A DNA stretch of 64,000 nt from Lacimicrobium sp. SS2-24 (GCF_002201535.1 NZ_NIWW01000002.1:124001-188000), one strand, 5' to 3'; numbered from the stretch's first letter, positions 27,356 through 37,131 are shown. The notes: generated by a model not told the origin, from the letters alone. Numbers and translations: made by a program.

Positions 27356-28132
27356 TTACTCCGTCGTCTGTGTTGTGGCGCAGATTACTTCAACGCCCTG
27401 TTGTTCTATTAGTCGCCGCGCGTCGGCGGGTATTTGATCATCGGTCACCAAGATGGAGATATCCCCCCAGGGAAGCTCCAGATTGGGAATTTTTCGTTGT
27501 AACTTTTGTGACTCTGCCATCACTATAACCTGTACCGCCACATCTGCCATGACCCTGGATAATTGCGTGAGCTCATTGAAGGTGGTGGTGCCCAGATGAG
27601 GGTCTAGCCCTGCGGCCCCTACAAAGGCCTGGTCGAAATTGTAGGCCCTGAGCATTTGTTCGGCCATTTTGCCCTGAAAAGAGTGCGACTGGTTATCCCA
27701 GGTGCCCCCTGTCATCAGTACCGTGGGTTCGTTTTCCAGTTCCAGTAGCTGATTGGCCACGTGCAGCGCGTTGGTCATGACCACCAGTCCGCGTTTGTCA
27801 TTCAGCAAGGGCAGCAACGCCGATGTGGTATTGCCACTGTCGATAATAATGCGATTGTGATCCCGAATGAGCTGGCTGGCAGCCTGTGCGATAGATTTCT
27901 TTCGTTTCGAAACTTCTTGCTCATTCAGTTCGCTGGTCTCTTTGGGCAATAATATGGCGCCGCCATATTTGCGCACTAACAAACCGGTTCGCTCAAGCTC
28001 ACTGAGATCTTTTCTGATCGTGACCTCTGAGGTGGCGAATTCTGTCGTCAGCGCATCCACCTTCACTTCACCCTGAGAAATCAGGCGATCCATAATGGCG
28101 CGTCGGCGTTGTTGTGTGTTTCGTTTCTGCAT
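27356..28132 (-). CDS. DeoR/GlpR-family regulator, GlmR-like
   Basis: A 258-aa repressor. The N-terminal DeoR winged helix is TTEFATSEVTIRKDLSELERTGLLVRKYGGA, and the C-terminal DeoR sensor domain has IIIDSGNTTSALLPLL and GAAGLDPHLGTTTFNE, which bind phosphosugars. Immediate linkage to glmS suggests that it senses a hexosamine phosphate and controls its own operon; this is inferred from position. The ATG at 28132 is preferred over a TTG one codon earlier. No strong Shine-Dalgarno sequence was seen. Confidence 0.9.
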   Translation of the reverse strand: MQKRNTQQRRRAIMDRLISQGEVKVDALTTEFATSEVTIRKDLSELERTGLLVRKYGGAILLPKETSELNEQEVSKRKKSIAQAASQLIRDHNRIIIDSGNTTSALLPLLNDKRGLVVMTNALHVANQLLELENEPTVLMTGGTWDNQSHSFQGKMAEQMLRAYNFDQAFVGAAGLDPHLGTTTFNELTQLSRVMADVAVQVIVMAESQKLQRKIPNLELPWGDISILVTDDQIPADARRLIEQQGVEVICATTQTTE

Positions 28133-28162
28133 CAAACCGAAAATATAAATTTCAAATCGAAA
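28133..28162 (-). promoter_or_regulatory. Two CAAAYCGAAA repeats, candidate DeoR operator
   Basis: CAAACCGAAA (28133-28142) and CAAATCGAAA (28153-28162) on the plus strand lie exactly 20 bp apart, two helical turns, right before the regulator's start codon and over its predicted transcription start. On the coding strand they read TTTCGGTTTG and TTTCGATTTG. Tandem half-sites of this kind fit an autoregulating DeoR protein. Confidence 0.45.
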
Positions 28163-28165
28163 GTT

Positions 28166-28193
28166 ATGGTAGCGAAGTTTACCGTTGATGCAA
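28166..28193 (-). promoter_or_regulatory. Candidate promoter of the deoR-glmS operon
   Basis: On the minus strand TTGCAT and TACCAT are 16 bp apart, placing the start of transcription within the CAAAYCGAAA repeats. The match is moderate. Confidence 0.4.
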
Positions 28194-28300
28194 GTGTTTT
28201 TTACACCCGGTAAAAAAATAAGCAGGAGATGTCAGTAACAGCGAGTGGTGCACAATTTGATGGAATGCGTACGCGGTGCCCGTCAGTGAACACCTTCTTT

Positions 28301-28341
28301 TCCCCTCGGTTCGGGTTCAGAGAAAGCCCGGGCCGAGGGGG
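28301..28341. other. Strong GC-rich hairpin between glmU and the regulator gene
   Basis: An 8-bp stem CCCCTCGG with its complement, followed after a 2-nt internal bulge by a 4-bp CGGG stem, closes an 11-nt loop, 23 nt after the glmU stop. There is no T tract on the minus strand after the stem, so it may be an RNA processing or stability element rather than a simple terminator. Confidence 0.5.
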
Positions 28342-28363
28342 AATAAGGGGATATAACGAGAGA

Positions 28364-29722
28364 TTATTTCTTCTCGGGACGTTGCCAGCCCTGAATATTG
28401 CGCTGCTTCCCTCTGGCTACCGCCAGCTCACCGTCATCCACTTCGCGGGTGATGGTGGAGCCTGCGCCAACCGTGGCGTTCTTACCGATCACGGCCGGTG
28501 CCACCAGTGAGGAATTCGAGCCAATGAAGGCGCCGTCTTTAATGATGGTTTTAAACTTATTCACCCCGTCGTAATTACAGGTAATAGTGCCGGCGCCAAT
28601 GTTGACCCCGTCACCCACCTCACTGTCGCCGAGGTAGGTCAGGTGGTTGGCTTTGGAACCCTTGCCGAGGACCGATTTCTTCATTTCCACAAAGTTGCCC
28701 ACCTTGGCCTTTTCTTTCAGGCGGGCGCCGGGGCGTAAGCGAGCAAAGGGGCCCACCTGACAGTGAGTGCCCACTTTTGCATCTTCCACTATGCTGTTGG
28801 CCTCAATCACACTGTGATCGCCAATGTCACAATCAATGAGTGTGCAGTTCGGGCCAATCACAACATGGTTACCCAGGCGCACATTGCCCTGCACAATCAC
28901 ATTCACATCGATCACCACGTCTTCGCCTGTTTCAAGGTTTCCGCGCAGGTCGAATCTTGCGGGATCGCGCAGGGTGACGCCCTGCATCATTAGCTCTTCA
29001 GCTTTGCCATGCTGATAAGCGCGCTCAATGGCCGCCAGTTGCTTACGGTTATTGATGCCTTCTACCTCCACCGCACTGGTGGGGTGGGCCGCTTTAATGG
29101 TTTTTCCTTCCTCTGCAGCCATGGCAATCACATCGGTCAGGTAGTATTCACCCTGTGCGTTGTCATCACTGAGATTGGCCAGCCAGCGCTTGAGGTTTTT
29201 GCCGGACATGATCATCATGCCGGTATTAATTTCTGTGATCTGGCGCTGTGCCTCAGTGGCATCTTTGTGCTCAACAATGGCTTTTACCTGGTCACCGTCG
29301 CGAATGATCCGTCCCATACCGGTGGGATCGTCCAGTTCGACCGTTAACAAGGCTAAATCGGCGTGTTGTTTGACATCCAGTAACGTCTGTAAGGTGCTCA
29401 CCTTAATCAGTGGCGCATCGCCTACCAGGATCAGTACGTCTTCATCATCTTTTATCTGTCCCGCCGCTTGCTGCACCGCATGGCCGGTGCCCAGTTGCTC
29501 GGCCTGCAGACACCAGTTCAGTGTATTGTGACTCAATGCCTGTTGCAGCTGCTCGCCACCATGTCCGTATACTAAATGAATGGTATCGCTGCCCAATGCC
29601 GTTACGGTATCAATAATATGCTGTACCATTGGCTTATGACCAATAGGATGCAACACTTTCGGTAATGAGGATTTCATGCGGGTTCCTTTACCCGCGGCGA
29701 GAATGACAACAGAAAAAGCCAT
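28364..29722 (-). CDS. glmU: Bifunctional UDP-GlcNAc pyrophosphorylase / GlcN-1-P acetyltransferase
   Basis: A 452-aa enzyme completing UDP-N-acetylglucosamine synthesis. The N-terminal uridyltransferase begins [24 protein letters not shown]. From about residue 230 a left-handed beta-helix hexapeptide domain carries the acetyltransferase, with [22 protein letters not shown] and [11 protein letters not shown] as active-site blocks. Length and motifs are complete. It stands 231 nt upstream of the regulator-glmS pair. Confidence 0.98.
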   Translation of the reverse strand: MAFSVVILAAGKGTRMKSSLPKVLHPIGHKPMVQHIIDTVTALGSDTIHLVYGHGGEQLQQALSHNTLNWCLQAEQLGTGHAVQQAAGQIKDDEDVLILVGDAPLIKVSTLQTLLDVKQHADLALLTVELDDPTGMGRIIRDGDQVKAIVEHKDATEAQRQITEINTGMMIMSGKNLKRWLANLSDDNAQGEYYLTDVIAMAAEEGKTIKAAHPTSAVEVEGINNRKQLAAIERAYQHGKAEELMMQGVTLRDPARFDLRGNLETGEDVVIDVNVIVQGNVRLGNHVVIGPNCTLIDCDIGDHSVIEANSIVEDAKVGTHCQVGPFARLRPGARLKEKAKVGNFVEMKKSVLGKGSKANHLTYLGDSEVGDGVNIGAGTITCNYDGVNKFKTIIKDGAFIGSNSSLVAPAVIGKNATVGAGSTITREVDDGELAVARGKQRNIQGWQRPEKK

Positions 29723-29872
29723 GTTAAGTCCTTGTTTTATGTCGACACTGCTATTCTAACTAAGGGATGGCTGAGTTAGTACCTCGGTGTGAAATTATTC
29801 TTGCTGGTCGATTTTTATGGAAGGGTCGGGGCGTATCGTCCAGTCTGCACGTAGATCATTGGAGTCGTGCCA

Positions 29873-31291
29873 TTGCGAAAATTCGGGTCTCTACAATTTG
29901 CGCTGTTGGTTGGCTTTGTGCTGGTCGTCATTATTATCAGTACCCTTTCCTATTACACCATTCGCAATATTGTCGGCGACCAAAGCCGGCAACAGTTGCA
30001 GGCTACCTCCACTGTATTCTCCTTAATTGAAGAAGAGTTAATGAAGCCAATGCATGTGGCGCAGGCACTTGCGCGGGCCGGTATTTTCGAACCCTATATG
30101 GAAGCAGAACCAGAGCGCATCCGCGCATTTCTTAGAGACATGCAAGAACGTTTTGGCTTGATATTTTTCATAGCCAGTGAGGCTCGCCAAACCCAGTATT
30201 ATTCCAATGGCGAAGAAATGGCGCTGAATGAGGAGGATACGCCCTGGTACTTCCGGCTCAAGGCGCGTCAGGCCGACTTCTTTGCTGGCCTTGGCAATCA
30301 GGACGATCTGCGTTTGTACATGGACATTATTCAGCGCGATGAAAATGGTAACCTCCAGGGTTTCGTGGGTATTGGCCTGGAGTTGTCTGAATTTGTGCAG
30401 ACCTTCAGTCATTACAATGAGAATCTGGGCTACGACTTTGTGTTTGTGAATAGCGCCAATGAAATTGTGCTGACCTCTTTTGCCGAACTCCAGCCACGCG
30501 GTGATAATTACCGTACACAATTGCAGGACTTGGCCTGGTATCGTGACTGGTATAAAGGCCCGAGCTTGGCGGGGAACCAGACCAATCTGGTGGAGCTGGA
30601 TGAAGAGCAAGCGCTGATCACAGAGATTCCACTGGAAGTGCTGCAATGGCGTTTGTTTATCATCAGTCCGCTGGAAGCCCAACGCCAGGCAATGAGCCGC
30701 ACGTTTTTGGTCAATGTGCTGTTAATGGGCACGGTGCTGGTGGTGGTATTGTGGTTCTTAAGCCTGGTGATCCGCCGGATTCAGCAGAATGTCAGCAGCA
30801 AAATCTACACAGACCGTCTGACCGGCCTGTATAACCGCTTGTACATCGAGAAAGTCTTCGATGACATGCTTGAAGAAGGCACTGCCATGAGCCTTATTAT
30901 GGCGGACATCGACCACTTTAAGGCGGTTAATGATAATCACGGTCACAATGTGGGTGACCAGGTCATTGCCCGTATTGCACATGTTTTGGGGGAGTGCCTG
31001 CGTAAAGGTGACTATCTGGGCCGCTGGGGGGGCGAAGAGTTTATTATTCTGTTACCCGGCTCCGATTTGCAAAGTGCCGCGCAAGTGGCTGAAAGAATGC
31101 GCCGTTCGGTGGCGTTCCAGCCGATCACCAAAGGTGATCTTTCGCTGGATGTCACCATGAGCTTCGGCGTCACCCATGCCGAGCAATATGGCGCATTGGT
31201 GGACCTGATCCACAGTGCGGACAAAGCCCTGTATGAGGCAAAACACGGTGGTCGCAACCAGGTGGTGTCCAGAGCCTTTAGTCAGGACTGA
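29873..31291 (+). CDS. Membrane diguanylate cyclase with periplasmic sensor (GGDEF)
   Basis: About 472 aa. A first membrane helix (LQFALLVGFVLVVIIISTLSYY) and a second near residue 285 enclose a periplasmic Cache-like sensor. The GGDEF domain follows, with TDRLTGLYNR, an RKGD inhibitory site and an intact GGEEF, so cyclic di-GMP synthesis with product inhibition is expected. GGAG at 29861 lies 8 nt before a TTG at 29873 but only 2 nt before a GTG at 29867, so TTG is the better start. Its 3' end overlaps the convergent ogt gene by 14 nt. Confidence 0.92.
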   Translation: MRKFGSLQFALLVGFVLVVIIISTLSYYTIRNIVGDQSRQQLQATSTVFSLIEEELMKPMHVAQALARAGIFEPYMEAEPERIRAFLRDMQERFGLIFFIASEARQTQYYSNGEEMALNEEDTPWYFRLKARQADFFAGLGNQDDLRLYMDIIQRDENGNLQGFVGIGLELSEFVQTFSHYNENLGYDFVFVNSANEIVLTSFAELQPRGDNYRTQLQDLAWYRDWYKGPSLAGNQTNLVELDEEQALITEIPLEVLQWRLFIISPLEAQRQAMSRTFLVNVLLMGTVLVVVLWFLSLVIRRIQQNVSSKIYTDRLTGLYNRLYIEKVFDDMLEEGTAMSLIMADIDHFKAVNDNHGHNVGDQVIARIAHVLGECLRKGDYLGRWGGEEFIILLPGSDLQSAAQVAERMRRSVAFQPITKGDLSLDVTMSFGVTHAEQYGALVDLIHSADKALYEAKHGGRNQVVSRAFSQD

Positions 31292-31742
31292 GATGACGTT
31301 GCTCAAGTTCCAGTAACCAGGCCTTGCGTGTTAATCCGCCGGCATAACCTGTCAGACTCCCATCTTTGCCGATAATTCTGTGACATGGCACGACAATGGC
31401 CAGTGGGTTACGCCCATTGGCGGCGCCCACCGCCCGCACCGCTTTGGGTTTGCTGATGGCGTCCGCAATCTGTGCATAACTCGCCGTTTGTCCATAGTCA
31501 ATGTGGGTTAACGCCTGCCAGACGGTTTGCTGGAATGCTGTGCCCTGTGCCGCCAGCGGCAGGGTGAAGGCGCGTCTTTGCCCGTCGAAGTATTGTTGTA
31601 ACTGGTTTTTTGCCTCGATCAAAAGGGGCTCAGCGGCCGGGGTTGTATCTTCGTCATCGACAAACTCAATACGCTGAACATGGTGTTCGCTGGCGCGTAT
31701 GGCCAGCAAACCAAGGGGAGTGGGCATAAAAAGACTGTGCAT
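31278..31742 (-). CDS. ogt: Methylated-DNA-protein-cysteine S-methyltransferase
   Basis: A 154-aa suicide repair protein that takes methyl groups from O6-methylguanine onto the Cys of the VVPCHRIIG motif. The preceding FQQTVWQALTHIDYGQTASYAQIA is the DNA-binding helix-turn-helix region. Its start overlaps the stop of the upstream AlkA-type gene in TAATG, so both alkylation-repair proteins are made together. Confidence 0.95.
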   Translation of the reverse strand: MHSLFMPTPLGLLAIRASEHHVQRIEFVDDEDTTPAAEPLLIEAKNQLQQYFDGQRRAFTLPLAAQGTAFQQTVWQALTHIDYGQTASYAQIADAISKPKAVRAVGAANGRNPLAIVVPCHRIIGKDGSLTGYAGGLTRKAWLLELEQRHLSPD

Positions 31743-33079
31743 TAAAGGCTCCAGAGTTGCAGGGTCAGATAACTGCGCCAGGGGGCGGCGCGCTCAGGCG
31801 TCATTGTGGCGCCTTCCAGGTGTTTTTTAATCACTAAATCGGTATCCAGCCATACATCCGGCTCAGAATATCCCCGCAGTTTGATATAGCTCACGGTCCA
31901 GGGCCCGATTCCCTTGATGTTCAGCAGTTCCTCGGGCCGAATCTCGTCATGATGGGCGGCACAATAGCGGGCAAACGCGCGCAGTGTCTGGCGCCGGGCG
32001 TCCGGCATTTTTAGCGCACTGAGATCGACTGCCGCAACGGTTTCGGCGCTGGGAAATCCCTGCGGCGGGTCATCTGACGGTGTGCACAGTGCGGTCAGTT
32101 GATTGAGTAAGGCTATCGCGGCTTTGACGCTGATTTGCTGGCCGAGTATGGCCCGACATCCGGCTTCAAAGGGCTCCCACACGCCAGGCAATCGCAGGCC
32201 CTGAACCTGCATTCGTCCGGGTATTCCGGCGTCATTCAGCGCCGCGCTGATGACCGACATATCGGCATCCAGATCCAGTATGCGCCTGATGTGATGGATC
32301 ACATCACTCAGCCTGTCCAGCTTTGACATGTTCAGTTCGACCCTGAAACACGCGTTTTGCTCATCAAAGCGGGCATGAAAATGGCCACGCTGTCCGCCCA
32401 GCGACACGTACCTCGCATAGGAGGTGTCGTCTACCTGTTCGACGTCGGCGATGGCACGTCGGGCGAGAAAACCTCTCACCTGCTCCCAATTATAAGGGGG
32501 TCTGAAGTTCAGTGTCAGCATCAGTGGACCGGGTGTCCGGGGCGTTGCACGAATTTGCCGCGGCGTCAGCTTCAGGTGCTTGCTGACATGGGCCTGCAAG
32601 CGCCGGGCAGACTGGAAGCCCGCTGCCTGAGCAACCTGCTCAATACTCAGGTGTGTCTGGTGCAGGAGTTGTTTGGCAAACAGCAGTCGCTGATACAGTT
32701 GGTAGCGCTTTGGCGATAAGCCCAGGTGCTGTTGAAACAAATCGCGCAGGTAGCGATCGGTAATACCCAACCTGCTCGCGATGTGCTGAATCGTTTGCTG
32801 TGTGTCACTGCGGATTAAGTTTAAGGCTCGCTCCACCGTGGTATTGACCCCCTTCCAGGCGCAGGAGCCGGGCGCTGAGTCTGGCCGGCAACGCAGACAG
32901 GGTCTGAATCCATCCGCCATGGCCTGCTCTGCCAGGGAGTAGTAACGCACATTTTCTTCCTTGGGCAATACAGCGGGACAGATGGGGCGACAGAAAATAC
33001 CGGTACTTCGTACAGCCACATAAAAAACGCCGTCAAAACGTTTGTCTCTTGCTGTTCTGGCCCGCTGATATGGATGCAT
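31742..33079 (-). CDS. Ada-like/AlkA fusion: methyl sensor, AraC domain and 3-methyladenine glycosylase
   Basis: A 445-aa three-part protein. Residues 10-66 are the Ada zinc domain with Cys30, Cys34, Cys61 and Cys64 (CRPICP, CLRCRP). Residues about 80-180 are an AraC helix-turn-helix (IQHIASRLGITDRYLRDLFQQHLGLSPKRYQ). The rest is an AlkA HhH-GPD glycosylase with LNIKGIGPWTVSYI and the catalytic Asp in LDTDLVIKK. It probably senses methyl phosphotriesters, activates its own operon and excises alkylated bases. The ATG at 33079 begins HPYQRARTARDKRFDG, matching family N-termini; the longer frame is not supported. Confidence 0.9.
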   Translation of the reverse strand: MHPYQRARTARDKRFDGVFYVAVRSTGIFCRPICPAVLPKEENVRYYSLAEQAMADGFRPCLRCRPDSAPGSCAWKGVNTTVERALNLIRSDTQQTIQHIASRLGITDRYLRDLFQQHLGLSPKRYQLYQRLLFAKQLLHQTHLSIEQVAQAAGFQSARRLQAHVSKHLKLTPRQIRATPRTPGPLMLTLNFRPPYNWEQVRGFLARRAIADVEQVDDTSYARYVSLGGQRGHFHARFDEQNACFRVELNMSKLDRLSDVIHHIRRILDLDADMSVISAALNDAGIPGRMQVQGLRLPGVWEPFEAGCRAILGQQISVKAAIALLNQLTALCTPSDDPPQGFPSAETVAAVDLSALKMPDARRQTLRAFARYCAAHHDEIRPEELLNIKGIGPWTVSYIKLRGYSEPDVWLDTDLVIKKHLEGATMTPERAAPWRSYLTLQLWSL

Positions 33080-33383
33080 AACGCCGTGCAGTGAATGATC
33101 AATGATATCGATTCTACTGCTTTGGCGCATCAATATGCGATGAAAACGGAACTCAACCTCTACTTTTTTACGCTCACTACACAGCGTGAAACAAAAAGCC
33201 CATGCCACGAAGTTAATTTTGCCGTCGTGTCAGTGATACAATGCACTCAACATTGAACATCAATACTCAGGATCACAGAACCTCTTGCCGCTGACGCTGT
33301 CTGTTGAGCAGGGGATATCAATTCGAGCAGGCTGGTACCTGGACAAAATCCTGGGTAAACAACAAAAAGACCAAAAACACATT

Positions 33384-34547
33384 ATGCGCTACTGGAGTAT
33401 CGCGGGCATGCTGTGGCTACTGAGCTGCGGCGTGGTCGCGCAGGACAATTGGGTTGGGCAGTTTGCCAGCGATGTAAAACGGGAAGTGCGCCAGCGCAAT
33501 ATTCCAGGGTATGCCTTTGCCGTAGTGTCAGACCCGCAACGTGAGCAGGTTTTTACCTATGGTAATCGTACCTACAACGGTCAGCCCATTAATGGCGATA
33601 CCCTCTTCAGACTGGCGTCGGTCTCCAAAACCTTCACCTCGGCGCTGACCACTAAGCTGGTGGAACAGGGCAAATTGCAATGGAGCCTGCCGGTTTCAAA
33701 GCTAGCCCCCGACTATCCTTTTTTACCGGAGCTGGCCAACACGCTGACGCTCAACCATATCATCAGTCAGTCCAGTGGTTACATGCCAAACGCCTATGAC
33801 AACCTGATTGAGGCGAATTATTCCGTTAAACGGGTGCTTAACGAACTGGCTGGCCTGCAGCCCATTTGTAAACCCGGTCAGTGCTATACCTATCAGAACG
33901 CCTTGTTTGGTGTGGTGGCTGAAGGGCTCGATCAGGGATTGCATCAGAATTACGGCCAGTTACTGACACAGCATTTGTTGCTACCTCTGGATATGCAGCG
34001 CACCAGCATTGGCCGAACCCCTCTGGTGGGTGATGATAACTGGGCCGAACCCCATGTGCTGATCGGCCGTGGGAAATGGCGCAAGGTCAAAGTGCGTGAG
34101 GACTACTATCGCTTCGCGCCCGCGGCTGGCATCAACACCAGTATTAAAGATATGACCCAGTGGCTGAGGCTGATGCTTGGCTATTATCCTCATATCCTGT
34201 CTGACTATGCCATCGAAGAGATGATTTCCCCCCGGGTGCGCACCAGTCGCGAGCTGTACCGGCGGCATTGGCGTGATCATCTGAATGATGCCCATTATGG
34301 ACTGGGCTGGCGCATCTATGATTTTGATGGAGAGCGACTGGCTCATCATGGTGGCTGGGTGAAGGGCTACCGCGCGGATATCAGTTTCGCGCCGGATCAT
34401 GGCGTTGGTCTGATTCTGCTGATGAATGCCGAATCGAACCTGGTTAATGAGATCATTGTTAATTTCTGGCGTCAGCACTTTGAACTGGCAAAAATTCGTG
34501 GCGCGGCGACGCCGGTTATTTCGGCAAATACCGAGTCCCGTCCTTAA
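33384..34547 (+). CDS. Serine hydrolase, class C beta-lactamase-like (S12)
   Basis: A 387-aa exported protein. The leader MRYWSIAGMLWLLSCGVVAQ fits signal peptidase I cleavage after VAQ; LLSC is also a possible lipobox. Active-site motifs are SVSK in RLASVSKTF, YQN in CYTYQNALFG and HHGGWVKG as the third motif. All three catalytic motifs of S12 enzymes are present. It may be a D-Ala carboxypeptidase, esterase or beta-lactamase; nothing separates these. The start at 33384 is chosen for the signal peptide. Confidence 0.87.
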   Translation: MRYWSIAGMLWLLSCGVVAQDNWVGQFASDVKREVRQRNIPGYAFAVVSDPQREQVFTYGNRTYNGQPINGDTLFRLASVSKTFTSALTTKLVEQGKLQWSLPVSKLAPDYPFLPELANTLTLNHIISQSSGYMPNAYDNLIEANYSVKRVLNELAGLQPICKPGQCYTYQNALFGVVAEGLDQGLHQNYGQLLTQHLLLPLDMQRTSIGRTPLVGDDNWAEPHVLIGRGKWRKVKVREDYYRFAPAAGINTSIKDMTQWLRLMLGYYPHILSDYAIEEMISPRVRTSRELYRRHWRDHLNDAHYGLGWRIYDFDGERLAHHGGWVKGYRADISFAPDHGVGLILLMNAESNLVNEIIVNFWRQHFELAKIRGAATPVISANTESRP

Positions 34548-34579
34548 ACCGCGCCCCTACGCAATAAGGAGATGCCTCT

Positions 34580-35140
34580 ATGAGCAGACATTTTGAACAG
34601 GCCGAGGGTCTGAACGAGCAGCGTGACCCGGCAACAGAAGGGTTTGTGTTTAATCAGACCATGCTACGCATCAAATCTCCGACCCGCAGCCTCGACTTCT
34701 ATACCCGTGTCATGGGCATGACACTGGTGCGCAAGCTGGATTTTGAAGACATGGCGTTTTCACTCTATTTTCTCGCCGCACTGGATACCCAGGCCCTTGA
34801 GCAATGGAGTAACGAGATTGCAACGCGCACCGAACAGACATTCTCAAGACCGGCGATGCTTGAACTGACCTATAACTGGGGTGATGAAAACAAGGCGGAT
34901 CTGCAATACCACAACGGTAATGATGCGCCCAAAGGCTTCGGGCATATTGGCTTTGCCGTGCCCGACCTGGAAGCCGCCTGTGCAAGATTCGAGGACCTCA
35001 GTGTGCCTTTCGTGAAACGTCCGATGGATGGCAGTATCAAACAGATTGCCTTTATTCAGGATCCGGACGGATACTGGATAGAGATTTTTCAGCCAGATAT
35101 TTTACCCGATGCACTGGATAAGCATCTGTCAGCCAATTAA
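34580..35140 (+). CDS. gloA: Lactoylglutathione lyase (glyoxalase I)
   Basis: A 186-aa enzyme converting the methylglyoxal-glutathione hemithioacetal to S-lactoylglutathione. It is the longer form, as in eukaryotes and some proteobacteria, which usually uses zinc. Predicted metal ligands are Gln26 (FNQTMLRIK), Glu95 (LELTYNWG), His122 (GFGHIGFAV) and Glu168 (WIEIFQP). AAGGAG stands 8 nt before the ATG at 34580. It may be cotranscribed with the serine hydrolase 32 nt upstream. Confidence 0.95.
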   Translation: MSRHFEQAEGLNEQRDPATEGFVFNQTMLRIKSPTRSLDFYTRVMGMTLVRKLDFEDMAFSLYFLAALDTQALEQWSNEIATRTEQTFSRPAMLELTYNWGDENKADLQYHNGNDAPKGFGHIGFAVPDLEAACARFEDLSVPFVKRPMDGSIKQIAFIQDPDGYWIEIFQPDILPDALDKHLSAN

Positions 35141-35180
35141 TAAGATAAGGTGCGCAGGGGGCTGCCAGGGTAACGGCGTC

Positions 35181-35672
35181 TCAGTGCGCTTCGGCCTTTA
35201 ACTCCAGCCACTGGCCGCCGGTGAGTTCACTGAGTTCGGCCGGTGACAGCGCAAATACCGCATGGGGTGTGCCCGCTGCAGCCCACAAGCGGGGATACGT
35301 TTGCAGGCTGGTATCGAGCAGGGTTTTAAGTGCACGGTCATGGGCGATGGGCGGAATCCCCCCTATGGCAAAACCGGTGTGCGCTTTCACCCGTTTTGCA
35401 TCAGCGCGAATCAGGCTCATGCCGGTTTGCTGACGCACCTTATCCAGATCCACCTGGTGGGCACCACTGGCCACAATCAACACGAGATCTCCACTCTCAC
35501 TGTCGGCAAATACCAGTGACTTAGCTATCTGGCCAATGTTGCAGCCAAGGGCCGCCGCTGCGTCGGCGGCACTGCGGGTTGAATCAGGTAGCTCTGTGAC
35601 AACCTGCTCATACCCCTGGCGATGGAGAAAGGTCTGCACTTTGGTGGCACTGGCCGATAGTGGGTTTTTCAT
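35181..35672 (-). CDS. YbaK/EbsC-family aminoacyl-tRNA deacylase-like protein
   Basis: A 163-aa single-domain protein of the YbaK/ProX-cis superfamily, which hydrolyses misacylated tRNAs in trans. Recognised blocks are ALGCNIGQIAKSLVF, GFAIGGIPPIAHD and the C-terminal GTPHAVFALSPAEL. Which misacylated tRNA it edits cannot be said. It may form a unit with the DUF805 gene 27 nt upstream. Confidence 0.9.
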   Translation of the reverse strand: MKNPLSASATKVQTFLHRQGYEQVVTELPDSTRSAADAAAALGCNIGQIAKSLVFADSESGDLVLIVASGAHQVDLDKVRQQTGMSLIRADAKRVKAHTGFAIGGIPPIAHDRALKTLLDTSLQTYPRLWAAAGTPHAVFALSPAELSELTGGQWLELKAEAH

Positions 35673-35699
35673 CGTATCAACTCGCTGACAGGAGCAGGA

Positions 35700-36080
35700 T
35701 CAGCATTCAAGCTGATGCTCTGATTTAGGGTTTGGCCCGTAGGCGTTGTCGCCGGGCTGGCTATCAAACAGCATCATCACCAACAGAATGAGCCCGCCGA
35801 GTACAGGAATAAACACCAACAAGAACCACCAGCCGCTGCGCCCGCTATCGTGTAGCCGCCTGACTGTAACGGCGATACTGGGAATCAGCACTGCCAGGCC
35901 ATAGAGGGTGCCGAGAAGGCCAATACCGGTATCGGCATTGAACGTACCGGTAAGACCATCTACCAGCGCCATTAGCAGGCTGATTAAGAAATTAAACAGA
36001 ATAAAAAACCAGTATTCCATTCGTCGGGCGCGTCCTCTGAAGACGGCATATTTGCTCAGGGCGGCGAGATACCAATTCAT
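35700..36080 (-). CDS. DUF805 membrane protein
   Basis: A 126-aa protein with four membrane helices. The start MNWYLAALSKYAVFRGRARRMEYWFF, the RRLHDSGRSGWW motif and the ending GDNAYGPNP are diagnostic of DUF805 (YhaH/YhaI type). Function is unknown. The ATG at 36080 matches family N-termini; the frame is open further upstream but overlaps the oxidoreductase stop. Confidence 0.92.
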   Translation of the reverse strand: MNWYLAALSKYAVFRGRARRMEYWFFILFNFLISLLMALVDGLTGTFNADTGIGLLGTLYGLAVLIPSIAVTVRRLHDSGRSGWWFLLVFIPVLGGLILLVMMLFDSQPGDNAYGPNPKSEHQLEC

Positions 36081-36115
36081 AGTGTGACTCCTGACAGTGT
36101 GTGGGGGGGCTGGCA

Positions 36116-37069
36116 TCATGGATGTCCAGTAGCGCCATCCGGCGCTGTGCTGATGCGCTGGCATAAGGCTTCGCAAATTTGATGGCTGCTCAGATTACGA
36201 TCCAGGATGTGCACCGGCAACTGACCGCTATCAACACACTCAAACCAATGTCTGAGCATGGCCTCAAACCCTTTAGCCGCGAGCATGGGAGTCCAGTCCG
36301 GTAACGTCACCTGATGCGATACTCCCTGCTCCGACCAATGTCCCTGGATGAGACTCTCCAGTTCCAGTGCACGATTTGGATAGCTGAGCGTGATACGTTC
36401 ACAGGTTTTGCCATACAGGCGGTTCATGCTGGCCTCAAACAGTGTTTCCTGATGCTGCCAGCGACAATCAATTCTGGCAATGTGTTGGCCACTAAACTGC
36501 ACCCAGTGGTCCAGCGCAGCCTGATGCAGCTGACCATTCAGATTAACGCTGTCTATGGCATGAATAAAATCATCGAACACCATAGCTCGCACGTCACCAG
36601 GCAAGTTGTGCCGGTGTTTCTCCCAGCGAATAGCGCGTAATTCACTCAGTGCGTTATCACTGACTCCTGAGATGCCGGTTTCCTGATGCAGTATTGGCAG
36701 ATAGCGCCGGTTAAAGCCCACAAAAAGCGGCGCATTAGTGCGGGCGGCTAATTCATACAGGGCTTCACATTCTGCAAAGGTTGCGCACAGCGGTTTGTCC
36801 ACAAATGTGGGGATCCCCAGATTCAGAAAATACCGAGCCAGATGAGAGTGAACTTCAGTGGCGGCATGAATCATCACGCCATCAGGTTGGTAGTCGGCCA
36901 ACGCCCGGTAGTCGCTGCAATAATGCGAAATGCGATATTGCTCTGCCAGTTCGCTTAGCTGTTTTTGGTTGCGGCTGCACAGCACCACCTGTATGCCAGG
37001 CCAGGCAGATAAAAGGGGTAAATACGCTTTTTGCGCAATATCACCAAGGCCTATCAGGGCAATTTTCAT
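36116..37069 (-). CDS. Gfo/Idh/MocA-family NAD(P)-dependent oxidoreductase
   Basis: A 317-aa oxidoreductase with the Rossmann motif ALIGLGDIAQKAYLPLL at the N-terminus and the family EKP-like motif as VDKPL at about residue 94, followed by GFNRRYLP. The C-terminal half is the substrate domain. Related small dehydrogenases act on sugars or related polyols; no substrate can be assigned. It stands alone between DUF805 and PhzF genes. Confidence 0.88.
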   Translation of the reverse strand: MKIALIGLGDIAQKAYLPLLSAWPGIQVVLCSRNQKQLSELAEQYRISHYCSDYRALADYQPDGVMIHAATEVHSHLARYFLNLGIPTFVDKPLCATFAECEALYELAARTNAPLFVGFNRRYLPILHQETGISGVSDNALSELRAIRWEKHRHNLPGDVRAMVFDDFIHAIDSVNLNGQLHQAALDHWVQFSGQHIARIDCRWQHQETLFEASMNRLYGKTCERITLSYPNRALELESLIQGHWSEQGVSHQVTLPDWTPMLAAKGFEAMLRHWFECVDSGQLPVHILDRNLSSHQICEALCQRISTAPDGATGHP

Positions 37070-37131
37070 CCATGCACTCCGGGCATTAAAGGGGTTATCT
37101 TAAGGGCGCAGGCGCGCGCAGACAATAAGAC

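Noticed and set aside
30038-30682. 214-aa open frame antisense to the second diguanylate cyclase
   Set aside because: It is a shadow frame of a confidently coding gene.
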